NCBI RefSeq assembly: GCF_964355755.1
Contig: NC_092676.1
Coordinates: 9,780,288 to 9,840,287 of the forward strand
DNA length: 60,000 nt
Source of the DNA: Antedon mediterranea
Lineage: Eukaryota > Echinodermata > Crinoidea > Comatulida > Antedonidae
Reading direction: 5' to 3'
This document shows, piece by piece, positions 36,801 to 51,800 of this stretch (positions within the stretch are counted from its first letter, which is position 1; the number at the start of each line of letters is the position of its first letter). Under the pieces are notes generated by a model. The model was not told where the DNA came from. It did no database searches and saw only the letters and a list, made by a program, of their open reading frames with translations. Position numbers and translations under genes: made by a program.

Positions 36801-39800
36801 ATCCGGAGTGGCAGCATCTTTACCAATATAACATTTGTTTTATTAATTATCCTTACAATAATATAATTTTGATAAATTTTAAACAATTTATTCAATTTTG
36901 TTTTTAATATAGTTCTGTATTGGTATTACTCTTGTTTTTGTTAATTACTGTATAAAATGTCGGTTTTTTGTACCTCCAATGTATCATTTCTCTGAACCAA
37001 CCACTACATAATTATCTAAAAAGTGAAAATAGAATCAATACATGTTGTTTTCTTTCAAATTGATTCTCTCCTGTGCAGCCAACACTATCATAAGAGAAAG
37101 TAAAATGTGAGCACACACCATTAGTCATGCCGGGACAGAAGCGATTTATCCACTCAAACGTTCCGGAAATTTTGATGTTAATTTGTCAATAAAAACAGGT
37201 ATATGTTTAGGTCAATTGGACAGTTTAATTAGGCCGGAATGACCGTATAGGGTGACCTTTTTTAATATTAACCAGTGTTTACCATGATTAAAAATCATGC
37301 TTGCATCATTTTATAATATCTTAATTTTAAACGATTAATAATTGCAACAAAAACTTCCAGACTTTTTTTAAGAGGAAATGAGGATTATAAGCAGATATAT
37401 TCGTCAGGACAATTTGTTTTCCTCAATATTTTCCATTATTAATGATAAATAGCTACACAAAAATGGTACTATACATAACAATAAAAGGTTATTTATTTTT
37501 TTTTGTTTTTCATGTTACGTTTATATTGTTACATGTTAATTACAAAAATTAATTTTATTTGAATGAATTTTATGCATTTCACAAGGAAATTATTGTTTAT
37601 ATATTTATTATTGTAAAATAAATCTGTTTTCAAAATATTTAGTTTCACTACATCTTTAATGAATAGTAAACAACATCGTCCTAAAAATAAATTGTTTTGT
37701 TATGTCGAGAAAAATTTAATTATCATTCGGCAGTAAACCCGACACATAAGTGTTGGGATAGTTCATTACTGTGATACGATGTTCGTCACATACGCCAGGT
37801 GATGTGTAGGCTTAGCCTTGTTGTTTTGCCTTTGGCTATCTCTGCACCAGTTTATTTTAGAAAGATTATGACTTAGTTTAGAGACCCCTGCATACAACCC
37901 AACAGCGAACATTTGCATACAATTTTCTTCATGTCTGCAATAAAATATTTGTCGATAACCTAAGCATATCAATTACTCAATTTTCAGAAACGAGGCAAAA
38001 CAATGCCGAACAAACTATTGCATTCCATAAAAATAGATGCCATAAACACCAAACGCACACCACCCACGTACGCACCCAGGGCATGCGGCGGTAGGCACAC
38101 ATCGCAACCGCACGAATATTTTTAGCCCATGTTGCCACACATACGTCCTCGTGCTTTTTGTGTTTTTGTGAAAGTCTTTTGAGTAAAAGCCAAAAGACGT
38201 GTCTTGTTTTGTGTTTTATCGTAGAAAACAACTAATTGAAGTATTAATTGCCAGGCTTTTCGGTTGTATCCGCTTGGGGTGGGTATACGGATGTTATATG
38301 TTACATTTCTAAAGTTATGTATTCCACATAGTAACATTAAGCTTTATAATTAAATAATTACATTATTATTTTAAAACATTTGTTATAAACACGTTATAAG
38401 AAAATACATGTATTTTAACACAAAATTGAATGACTTTCCTACTATCAAATGTTGACACATAGTATAGTAGATTCTTCAACACACCAACACGAATGCACAA
38501 TTTTACGCGTGTGTTTATACTTTGATGAAAACTCTACGACAACCTAGTACGCGAATTCGTCAGGGACACAAAGCGCACGTTTAAAGACTGATAAACAATA
38601 AAATACGGAATCCATAACCAGGAAACATTACATTAAATAATATAATATAATAACAATAGATTTATAATTCATAATAATTTAATAAGAAAAACATTAAACA
38701 ATACTAGTTTTACTTGATCGGTCGATTGGTGTTTGGACATTTTTATTTATTTATTTATACCGGAACGGTTAATTTGTGCGTATACTGTAGGTAACCATCA
38801 TAAGTTTGTAAATTTGTACGTGAGCGTTTAGTCTCAAACCTGGAACGCCATTTGTACTCAACGAAGCGTTAACATTGTCCTCATCTCGTGGTGTCAGTAA
38901 AGAATTATGAAAGCCTTTATGTTTTTCTTGTCTCATATGGGTCAATCTGTAATGTATGAATCACCAAGGCAATGACATTCCCAAATGAATAGTCCGTATT
39001 ATTCCACGTTATGAAAATATGAATAGTAACTAGAGTCCCGTTGAGCCAACGATGAAAAGCCAGAGGCTGTAACAGTCAAAAACACTTTATTATTAGGACC
39101 TTTTCTTTGTATCTAAATTTTGCATCGTAAATTGTTAATGAAGGAAATAAAATACAAATATTTATAAATAATTGTTATCAGTTTATCGGAAACGCCTAGA
39201 GTGGACGTTGACCAAGTATCACAAATAAAAATAAAATGATAAATTGGATTAAATTTTATTTGTTTTGCTTTGTAATGTTTCGAAATAATTTGCGTAAGTC
39301 ATTGTTAAACACATTTACGGTTACTTGGGGAGCATAATATCCAATATGGCCTATAATGTTTATTATCATAAAATTATCATTATCATAAAAATATACAAAC
39401 ATTCAAGCTATATGAAATTTCAAATGACTTTTAACTGTTATAAGTCTTTGGTAAACTGTTATATTTCAATGTGTTCATTAATAAATCATAGGCCTACCTC
39501 ATAAACTATTCAAATGTAATACATTTTTTCGGAGCTTATTAACAGTTTCGATGCTATTTTCTTAAATGTAAAAAGATTTTAAAAAGAAATTCCGGTAATT
39601 AAACATCTACACAAACAAACATAATGCTATATTTTAAGAATTATTATTGATATTATTTTCTTTGGTACCTACTAAAATAAACGTACAAAGAAAAGTCTTG
39701 AAGAAATGAAAACTGTTGAATATGTGTTTCAAAAAATGACCCAAAGATAACTATATTATTATCAATTTCTTTTTCGAGTATCTAATCCTGGTGTTATTTG

Positions 39801-42800
39801 CTTTACAAATACAATTACCGAGACATCATTAAAAATGAAACACGACTAAAAGAGTCAGTATTTTTTACTTCTAAATTAAAAATAGATTAAAAAAATTAAA
39901 AAAAAAAACATTTTTTAAATCATTAAATTAGTAATGCAAACCTCCGGAAATAGTACTTAAGAATATTAATTTGCTTTATCCGGGGGAAAACACCACTTTG
40001 ATTGAGCCAAATTCAGATTACACTGGTAAGAATATCATTAATAATGACGCATGCACGTGTGTTTAGTGTGTTATGATAATAGAACAATTGATAAATAGCA
40101 ATCAATAAAAATAAATGAAACCTACAAAACATTCTAGAAGATTCCTGTTTTTTTTTAGTTTTGCTACGCCACTTTTAAACTTCGATGTGTTTATTTTTAA
40201 AAATGGGTTACAGTAATGTTGCTTTGGTAATGAAGATTTGTTTTTTTTTTTAATGTATTTCATTTTCAGTCAGTCGATACATTAATTAGGCATATTATGT
40301 GACCAAGGTATCATTAGGCCTACAATCTATCACTGTTTTGTGGGTTGCCGCTTTCTTAAGTACAGTATACTAGAAAAGCGTGTGTATTCAATGGACCTGT
40401 TTAAGAATCTACGAATTGAGTCTGAAAAGCATTAAATTTAAGCTGGCTTCCTGGTTTCTTCTTTCTCGTGGGAGGTTAGCTAACGAGTTTGACGGAAATT
40501 TATCCTGACAATGTTTCTCTATAATTTAGCAATTTTTAGTACGTATTCATGTTTTGATGTGTGTCGAAATAGGTTATATTCCGAGAGGAGAGTGGCAAAT
40601 AAGATACATATCAACAACGCAGCCGTGTTTTACACTGAAGTCGCATTGCAGCAAATATATTGTGAACGAAAGAGAAATGAAAGAAGGAAGTTAGAATTAA
40701 AGCGATGCCTTATGGGAACTTACAGACATGACTTCATTATACAATTTCTAGTGTGTAAGTTATAAATAGCAGAGTACGATATGTAGAATTGACAAGAAGA
40801 CTATCAGTTTAAAACTGACGGTAGAGGGTTATCGACGTACATGAAGTCTATTTGCATTAACCTGTTATCCGGTGATATAGATCATGAAGATCATTGAGCT
40901 GTTGCATCGATATTAATAAAGACGTTTTGTGGTTCTAATCCGCAAGCAGACGAACACCTTCTTAGATGTGGACATGTATACATGATGAGGCCCCTATAGA
41001 ATTAGCTCGGATAGTTTGGCAAATGGTTAATTTTGCAAATTCATTATTTAAAAAAATACTCTACTACATATTCATACCCAACAGGAAATATAAAATTAAT
41101 TAAGATATAACTCTTAACTTTTGAAAAAATAAAAAGAATGAAAAGTTCTAGGCTTAGCTCACCTCACTTCACCAGCAACCACCGCAGAAGCATTATTAAC
41201 AAATATCATTTTCAATGCCCATAGTTAATATCAATAATTCAAAACTTCAATGTCAAAATAACCAAATTATTTGAAATAATTGAACCACAGATAAACAAAC
41301 ACAATCTTCTAAAACATTCTAAATATCTTTAACAATTATTGTATCAAGATTACATTTTTCTCAAAAGAAAGAAAGAGTTATTTGTAGTAAATTAATTAAA
41401 TCTAATCTAAAATTAATTTACGTAAGCGTTCTCTTATTAATATGAATTCACTTTCCAAAGATATAGGCCCACTGTAGCAATGATAATGGAAAATGTAACA
41501 TTTTAAAATTTGAACACTCTATATCCATTAAAATGTATATTTATATAGAATTCATAAATATGTAAAGAATGTTCTTACAAAAATGCATGTTTTAAGGCAA
41601 TTTGACACAGATACAAAATAAAAGTATAACTTGGAATGATACATTTAGGCTGACCCAATACAAAATGTTGATCTTCTTGGGAATCTTCCAACTTCATTTA
41701 AATAATTTTGTTTAATAATTTTAATCAAATAACTTGTTTTATTCCTAATATGTTACACTTTGTATTGTTTTATATATTGTAGTTACAGTATTCAAAGGGA
41801 GAAACTATATTTTGTTGTTGAATAGTACAGAATTATATATGGGTCAAAGTTGAATATCTTTCAAAGATGTTGTATCTTCATCTCAACATGATTAATTGCT
41901 TTTTTTTTAAATAAATCAGACTCGTTTGTGCGGGAGGAGTGGCGTACCCCCCACAAACATACACACTTAGTGGAGTCTGGCCCAAACGCTATGGAAATGG
42001 AGATGGGCACCACGGCCGTTAGCATTAGCTTAGGTTTCGACTTTACCTTACCTTTTAAATAAAGAGTTCTAAAAAAGTTCTATGATGAATAAATCAAAGA
42101 AAATGTTGTACAGACGGGATCTCTCTCTATGTAGAGAATATTGTTTATAATTTAGCAACTGCAAACAAAAACAAATAAAACATTGTACCATGGAGACATA
42201 CAGTACACATTGTACGTAATGTATAACTTCCTATTCACATACACACTCACGTTGACAATACTACTAATTTAGTTATAAATAACATGATACAACTCTAAAA
42301 CTAAAGATAGATTTGTTTTCTAGATGCGATAACATTCCAACTGTCAGTAAAAATGCCATTTTAATGGCAATTATACAACTCTACCTCCTGGGCCTTTATA
42401 CTCTTGGACTTGGTTTTTGAATGACGGTTATTCCTTGTCCACTACCTACGGAGAGGATATCTCTCCCCATCACGAACTAGAACGAGACACCTAAGGTATA
42501 GTATTCTATGCTATTTGACCGCGGAGAAATACAAAAAATGCTTTATTCATAAATTGTAAAAATGAAAACACGTTCGACAAACGTCATAAAACAAAAATGC
42601 ATTTTACTATGGAATACATTAAATTGCTTTGGTGAAGAAAACGAACACAGAATCGTTAAATTTAAATTGTTGTTTGTTAAACAAGATAATATGTAACACT
42701 ACAAATGTTTACAATTTTTTTACTTGGTAAAAGACGTCAGAATTCGATTATATAAGCTGCTGTTGATAACGACTTAATGAAAACAGATAAGCGGATACTA

Positions 42801-45800
42801 GCTATTAAGTTGGCGGAATATGTTTTAGAATGAGTGGAAATTAAGGGATGGATTGGCTATTTCCTGGGAGTATTAAAGTGAGCATTTCACAAGGTTAATA
42901 CACACCGCCTTCAAATTAGGGTGAGAAAGATCCAAAACACACCGTATTTGTACCAAAAAATATACACAATAAACAAATTTAATTTACGTTTTATATTCAA
43001 AATGATATTTTGATCACGTACGTTTTTGAATTAATTAAACCTAAATACATAACATATACTAAAAACATACAATTAAGGTAGGCTTTACTTAATTTATACT
43101 AATAATATTATTTAATAGATAACTTACTTAGTTAATTTGATTTCATTTCATTAGGCCTGACATCCACCGGTAAGAAACTTCCGGGTATCTTAATGAGTGG
43201 AGATATAATTTGACAACCTGACTGGCTATAGTGTATCGGTATAGCCATTTTTAGGTTACCTATAAAAAAAATAATTTATTTTATTTTATAATATAAACAT
43301 TTTATTTTCTTTTCTACATTTTTTGGATGGATGTTTTTTTTAATTATCTTTGAATACAATAAACAATCCAGTTGTATTGTTGTTATACAAACTTGGTATT
43401 GTTTTATAATTAGGCCTATACATTGAAAATATCTAATAAACGTGTTTTAACAGCTTTGTGATCAATTTGAAATGTTATTTGTACTATTTAAAATGAACCA
43501 TAAATGTAATCCAATTTGTATAAACACGGACAGTCTGTGGCAAGATAACAACCCATTTAAAATGTTCTTTTTCATCGTTTTATCGTTAGTTGAATGCAAA
43601 ATATTTTGTCTTTCTCTTCTCCATCTTTGTTTCTTGTCAGCCTTTGCAACATTTTTTCCTACTTTCTCTTTCGGTTTAATCCCAAAGTAACACGCAACTG
43701 TCGGATTGAATCCCAAAAGTGGCTTTGTATTTCGGTGATAATAGCATCAGGAAGGAAGGCCGGTTGGTAACCACGCGTATTCCAAGCGTATTTAGCAACG
43801 AGGAAGGCTATGGTACGCCTCTAATTAATAATCAATTTAATCAATCTACCAAACATAAACAACATATGTTTATAAATACACAGGTCAAAATATAGAGGTC
43901 AAATTAGTAATTATACATTGGATATGTAAGTAATACACGTCTTTAACGCACTCAGTCCTTTTTGGAACATCACGAAATGTGGATGTATATGTTTTTTTAT
44001 TCGTTCCCCAATGAGCAATAAAATTAAAACATTTGTCAGAAATAATAACATTTTATGTTTCAACGCGGTGCTTGATTAGTATTTGTGTAAATACTAGATA
44101 ATAATTAATACATCAACAATATACATAAACACATAGACATTACCGACACAGTGCATATATCCAGTACGGTAGGCCTATATGACATTATTATAATATTCTG
44201 AATATTAGAAATAACCGAAAGTTATAGTTGGTGGTTTTAAACAAACTTTTCTTGTGGTGTAAATGTTCACACCCGCTAAAGTATGCATAAAGAAAAGATT
44301 CACACAGATTACAACTTTTTAGAAATTCACCACACAAACATTTAAATATGGATACATACTTGGTTAATTGTTAGAAACACGTCGTGGGGTGAAACTGCAC
44401 GATGGATACATGCCGGTTTTGTCGGTCATGTAATTATCCTGTGGTGTATCGTTTAATTTGGATAGTAAAAGGTAACATCTTTGATCCAATTTCGATAAAT
44501 CAATTATATTTTTCTTATACAATTTCGCCAGAATCCTAGTAAAAATTAATGAATTATTGATTTAAGAGTCGGCGGAGCATGTTTACTCTTTGTAGCTATT
44601 TGATTCTATCAGGATTCAAGATCACGATTTGAACAGTGTACTTAATGGAATAATCATGGTGCTGGCTTTCATTCGTCCATGACTTTACAATCATTTAAAT
44701 ATAAATTAAAAAACACATTTTAATTTTATTTTTTACAAATGTATATAGTATCTATAGATTGTTAAAGTAGTTTTTTTGTATGTGCACGGTTTTATGGGGA
44801 GAACATGGGTTGAAACACGTGAAAGAATTTATGGTGAAACATGACATGCAAAAAAAGCAAATAAAATGTATATTGATTGAAAACAGCCTAAAATGGTTGC
44901 CAAATATAAAATGATCATGTACAAAGTATAATACCTTCTTATAAGTAAAATAGGAATTTATAAAATTAGTTAAATTATTAACTATGTTTAGTCTTCGAAG
45001 CAGTAGGCCTATGGAATCTTATCCATTCGTTTTGGCATATTACTACTAAAATGTATCCTTTTCTACCATTTCCATCATCATTTCAACCAATAACAATTGA
45101 AAACATATAATTGTAGCGAATTGGAGAATATTCATTAACCCTTAGTAACATTTAAAAAGTCCTCTCATTTTCTGGTGACAGGTCCAAACTATATTGTATC
45201 AATGCTCGGGGGCAATTCCGTACGCAAAAATAACAAAAGCTCTGAATAATATCAGAAATCAATGACTGCATTGCAAACCAACGCGGTGTTTTTCAAAGAG
45301 TGTATATTAAGGTTACCTATGGTCTCTATACTCCAACTGGGAAATCGCACTGAACGATTTCCTTGCCAAAACGTGAGGGTAGAGAGCGAAGTCGGTGTGT
45401 ATATTTGATTCAAGTAACGTTTGAGGAAATCAATTGGCTAATGAGCTCTAAAAACACAAATCCACCTGCAAACTGACTGAAAATCAACAGCCATTGGCAT
45501 GATAGCATACACTCATTTTAACTAATGTAGGCATATAACAGCATACATTTATTGAATCCACAACAAATTGTAATATAATTTCAATTTTACACAACTTATT
45601 CAATTTCCAATGTGGTTTTCATAAAAAGGATGGCGACCCAAACACTTTGAAAGTATATTTATAGCATAGCATGCTTGGTCGTCGTATTTAATTTGTAAAT
45701 GTGGGAGAATAGCCTGTGTGTCTTGCAGCCTAACTGAGCTGAATTGTGCACAGGTGTGGACGACACACATAGGTTACAAGAACTCTTATCTCCCCCGCCT

Positions 45801-48800
45801 AAGGGTTCCTTCGTGTCGAGTGTTGCCACCGAACGGCGCTTCTGTCCACAATGACAACATACTCTGAATGGAACAGTACACCGGGATAACCCCTCTACTC
45901 TACTCCTAAAAAAACTTTTGAAGTGCACACGAGCAACACTATACCTTCATTTTTAAGTCTTTATAAAAAAAAACTTTGGTTTTAAAACCAGAACAATGGT
46001 CGAGGATTGATGTGAACCTGTTTTGCCTTAGCCACTCGACTCGCATTAAGCACATAAGTAAATATGAAGAAAAACATGCGACTCGCTTACTTATTGCCCA
46101 GAATTAATTGCGCACATGTGTGAACCAAAAACGTTCTTTTCTCCCTAAGGCTCTCTTCGTGTCTCTCAGCTTTCGACAAACGACGCTCATTTGTCTTTAC
46201 TCAGCTACAGGGACTGAGATGGGCCAGAACACTGTGGTAACCCCCTTCTCTGTGCACATGAGGTCGAACCTCTAGTCGGGTATTAAGTCATTCTCCGAGA
46301 GACTGTACAGATTTTATAGTCTGCCTTATTTTTTTAATTTAATTATTTATTCTGACATAAAATCATAGGATAAAAACACAATAAAGTACCAAGACGGCAA
46401 ACTTATTTTCATTGTGGTCCTAGCAGGCCCTTAACATGGTCGTCACTAGACTCCACGACCTTACAAAAAGCATTTATGCAATCATTTCAAATAGGATTCC
46501 AAACATTGTGTTCCAGTAAAAGAAATGTAGGAAATGTTTCTCGAGTCTACAACGTATTACACCTGCGTACATACGTGTACAATAACCAATATGTTTGAAC
46601 GATAAACACCATTTAGAGCAATATGCTTACTTGTCAGCTCTAGACGAATATTATTATTATTATTATTTTGCATGTCAAAAATTGTATTGAAAATTCTACC
46701 CTGTGTTTCTCGGTACATTAGCCAGAGGGTCTGAATTCAACACAGCTGCACACTGCAAAGTGATATGCCTCGGCTAAGTGGAGTACACGTTAAAAAGTAG
46801 ATTTTCAATAAGAAGGTAAATGGCTACTACCGTGAAACGATAAGCATGGCCAATTCTGGGACATGCCCCCAAGACAGAAGCAATGACCAGGTATAGGAAT
46901 CAAATTGACCACCTTAAAATAAGATTACATTTCGATGAATTTTAATATTAGAAACTATACCTTTCGGAAATTTAAGTTATGATTGATTTAAACTTGTACA
47001 AATTGTGAAGAATTTATTAGAAATTTAGTCGCGTCATTTTTGATCAATGGTAAAACTGAAGGTGAGATAATTGGTTACACCTGTGATTTCATGCAGGTGA
47101 GAAATATACTATAATCATAGGCCTGTATCATTTTCATGACAATGACTGACAAGAACAAGAAAAAGATAAATGTTTCTTGAAGTATCATGAAAGACGAGAA
47201 TGCTTCAACTTGATTTCATTTTTAAATAATTATAATAATTTATTTAATAAATACATTATTTATTATAGATCGTAATTTATTTAGAAGCTATATTTTTGAA
47301 ACAGTGATTTAATGTTGTTGTACATAAAATCTTAAAGAAGACATGAAACAAGAAACACAATCTGAAGTGTGTACTAACAAAACTAAATTCGTGCACCTTT
47401 TGCACGTCATACCTGCATGACCAATTATGATGAATGGAAACCAACAAAAACGGGTGATATTGTGTAATAATAATAGCAACTATCGGAATGATATTTATTT
47501 ATGACGGACCACACCGGTGTATCCCTATTGACGCAATGGACCTTCCATTTTGGATGAGCGTCACATCTAATCATTATGTTTCACAACTCTATCAATATCA
47601 GTTAACATAACCTATAATTAAATTTCACTTATTTTTATAGTACCACTAAAGGCGTTATATGTCTGTCGGACATGGGCGTCTCATACGTACATAATGTTGT
47701 TTTCACAAACCTATATTGGCTTGCTTCCCATAAATCGTTTGCAACTTTTTCCTGTTTTCGTTTTGGCTCGATATTTGCAACTACAATATGAAATTAATTT
47801 CAATTGCATTTTGATTATATATTATTTAAACAATGACAATGTATTACTGTAATAGGATTAAATTGATGTTTCAGTTATTGGCACCAGGAATTCTGAGGCG
47901 TGAGCCTTTGGTAAATCGTATGTTTACTGATGACATTTTATAATTACATACATTGCTATTATGTATATTATTCTTTTATCATTTTTTTAGATATATGAAT
48001 GACAATTTGTTTACAACCGTAAATCGTGATGCCTTCCTAAATCTCACCGACCTGAAAGTACTGTAAGTATAACAGAATTCAATGTTTTTATAAACATGAC
48101 ATTATACATGAATTAGATTTAATATATTTCAAGTACAAATTGTTAATTAGAAATAATCACAACATTTAAAAAAAAAGTATGATGTTTTACTGCGAATGAA
48201 TATGATCGAAACGGTTCTGTCTGTAACGTTAAACTAGCGCCCTCTATAGATAAATCACTTTATTTTTGGCTATATTGTTCAGACGGTCTGTCCTGCAAAG
48301 CGATTTATACTTTAATTTAAGCTATATCATTTGCACTTTCATGTACGACATCCAGACGCTTCGACAGCTACCCTAGCTACCCGGTAAAAATTGTTAAAAG
48401 AAAAAAATATTGTTATCTAGTAACTAGTTACTAATAAACAAAACGCCCGCTGGTGGCGCTCGTAGGAATACTTACAACTTAAATAGAAATAATATCTTTG
48501 GGAAACACCCAACGTCTAAGAAAACCAACTTCTTTAAATCCTCGCTGATTGGCCTTCTTGATGCCATTGCCTGTGACTGCATTTGCCTTACTATAACGTT
48601 TCACTGGCATTATTATTTTCCCTAAAGGACAGACGCATTTCCTGGTGAATATCAAACACGGGAGATCAGTAAGATTCCTGATAAATCTGTTATCAGACCG
48701 GATCAATAGATTCGATACAACTGCCAGAATAACAACGCGATAATTAATGGCTAGATTTAAACTATTTTTATGATATGATTCAACAGTTTGTTTACAATTA

Positions 48801-51800
48801 CATAAACTGTTTTGTTGTAATTCTCATCATGCATAGGCCTCCGTCGATACTGATCATTGATTTTGTCACATGTTTTAATTCTACAGACTGGTAAATGTAT
48901 AGTTACATTTAATTGAAAGAAAATGTAACCAGCTGATAATAATTAATGTAAAGACAATTGAATTACCATCTATTGTAATTTCGATCGATAATATAAACGT
49001 TAAAAAAATACAGTATAAGATGATTATATCTATCTCTATTCCTTTTAAATTTGCCCCATATACGAATTCAAAGGTTACAGCCCCAACATTGATTTTATCT
49101 GTATGCTCTCAACCACAGAATATGTGTGGTCATCTATTCTAGCGTATGCATCTCTTCCCTGTTGCTATATATCACTACGAGAAATCCAAACCGATTATCA
49201 CACTAATGTAACAAATTAAACTGATCAGCAGAGAAAACAATCTCATATCTATGTTTACTGATGCACCTATGCATCGAACTTTAACCCAGCTGTCATCATA
49301 ATTACATCACATCCACGCCAATCACAAGATTGCTATACAACAGAGCAGCAACTTTCTGCACAGTAGGTGTTTTCTCTAGGAGGTAGACAAGAGAACTTAA
49401 CCATTTTTTTTCTTTAAACATCCATATAACCTTGAATTTGAAGCGAATACCCAAATTAATAAGGCTTAACGAGCGATTCCTCAGTAGACAATGTAAGGCA
49501 TGTGGTAGAAAGGACCACACCTGACCAATTTCAGCCTAGCGTTGTTCTAAAGATCACAAGATTCACATCGGTGGGGATACTGTGAATAAAGTCGAGTCAC
49601 ACAAAATTTAGGCAAACAAAACCATAGCCACTGATGTAGGCGCATACCTCCTGATAATATCAAAGACATCATTATAAAAGCCCATCCTTTATAGTGACGC
49701 TATAAACAATACGCGGACGTATTATTTCTGATATGCGATAATACAGAAACTTTTGTACACGCGCGTCAGCTTTGTGAATCGTTCTGATGTCACCAACGAA
49801 AAGAAAATTAGCAAGCACCACACAAGTATCACGTGCGATAATTTTAAATAATATTGGTGTCAAAGCATAGGTACTTGTGTTTGCTGAAAGGAGGTTTTTG
49901 TTTTATCCTCGTAGACGCAAATGCCTATGTTGGAGCATATATCAATTATATAAATTATTCTCTTCACATGTAGACTATATAATTATATGATTTTACAAGC
50001 CGTAATTATTCAAATCACGAATTTCTTAACATGCCGATTCTTCAGTTACAATACTTCAACTATGCGTTCTGTTGACGACGCAACGGGGACGATGTTTGAT
50101 GCGGACGAAAAAATGCGTCTTTAACGACGCATTGGAAGAAAAGCTCTGGGAGAGGATCGACGCATACCGTGGCCTCAGTATGATATGACCCTAATGCAAA
50201 TTTGTTTTAACTGATTACGGATGTGATTGGCTTATCTTTAATTTACATACAGGTCATCTTGGGAGAATTTATAAATCGATAATTACTACCGGTATGATCA
50301 ATACTAATAATGCTTTGCAGAATTCGAATTTCATTCTAACCTCGTCAAAGTTCACAAATTGTATATATTTTTAATGATAATGGAAATACAACAATTGAAA
50401 TTAATTAATGCAATTGTAATGTTCTATCAAGGAAGATAAAGGTTTTTACCTTACTATTTTAGACATTTCATAATCGTGCACAGAAGCCACAGCGACCTAA
50501 GGTTCATAGATTACCATTCTATCCAATAGGGAATTAATTTTTTATGAGTCACTATCAACCTAAAATAATTGAACAATTTTAGAAAACCTGTTTTGAACTG
50601 TAGCAAAATAAGAAACAATACGAAATCATATAAATCAAATTAATCTTTATTCATAACTTCTTAGATAAGTTGCGATATTTTAATTAAATCTGCATCCACT
50701 GCGATGATACTAAATTGTTATTGAAGTTTCCCTTTTTATTCGTATTTGTTTAAACTTTATTCAAAGCTATTAAAATGAATTGAAAGACGCACTTAATTGT
50801 GAAGCCAACAACTTTTACATTTCATATTTTCATATAACAGCACAAACAATTCGACCAATCACTAATGATTGCTTGCCCAATTCATCGCCCGTGATTATTC
50901 TGCTGCGCGTACGTCTTCTGTAAAGCGTGGTTCCCACTAGCGACGCAACACAAGGACGTAACGCAACGCAAGTGAATTGACCAATCACAAGCGATGGCTT
51001 ATTCGCTTGTGATTGATAACTGTCTATAACTTCGCTTGTCATTGGTTAAAACGCTTGCGTTGCGTGTACGTCCTTGCGTTACGTTCTAGTGGGAACCAAG
51101 CTTAAGCTAGAACGTAACGCAAGGATGTATGTATGTATCACCAACATTTAATTATCATTTTAACAAGACAAGTGGAACAAACAAAATAATCTTGGATTGA
51201 ATGGTTTAATAGCACTTTTAAACACGTTTGAAACGTTCAAATTAGATCACAGGCCATGTCAATAATCGTTATCATTTAAACTTATTAAAGGTTAACATGT
51301 GTTTAATGTTCTTGATGATATCTATATACGATTGTTTAATAACTTAGAAACAGAAAATTACTTTATTTTATTTTTAACCAAGCAAGGAAATGACTCCGAT
51401 ACATATGAAATTATTTACGCTCTAAGGCGAGACCAGTCATGTGGATAATAAATATCTATATATAAAAAAATATATAATTCCATTGCTTTGGTAAACATGA
51501 CTACTAACTCTATTTTAAAGATAAATGAATCAATGACTACCCTAAAGTATCTCTTCCTTTGATTCGACGAGACATGTGACGTGAACATTGAAAACGCATT
51601 TAATTTTGCAAGACTCCGCTAATTCTATGTTTTTAAAGTCATGAACGGACGCTTTTCATCACCTCTCGTATATTCCGTAATAGTTTTCACCCATAGAGAT
51701 TGATGTGTCGTGGGTTTTGTATAGGCCTACTTTTCAATTTTGTTTTGTATTGTATTGTGCTGTAGTCTCAGAGCAACATAATTATCTATATACAAATGCT

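Larger units (their letters stand above)
27835..47990 (+). other. LGR intron 1, about 20 kb
   Basis: GT at 27835 and AG at 47990 bound a 20,156-base intron, far longer than any other here. I see no nested gene with a recognisable product. It holds SINE pieces, palindromes, a diverged 364-base-spaced direct repeat and a GC-richer multi-hairpin segment. Long first introns often hold enhancers. GC-richer islands at 33300-33550 and 45730-46300 are where I would look first. Confidence 0.75.

Noticed and set aside
49302-49520. 72-codon - strand frame in LGR intron 2
   Set aside because: Protein-like in part, but no domain, promoter or splice context was found.
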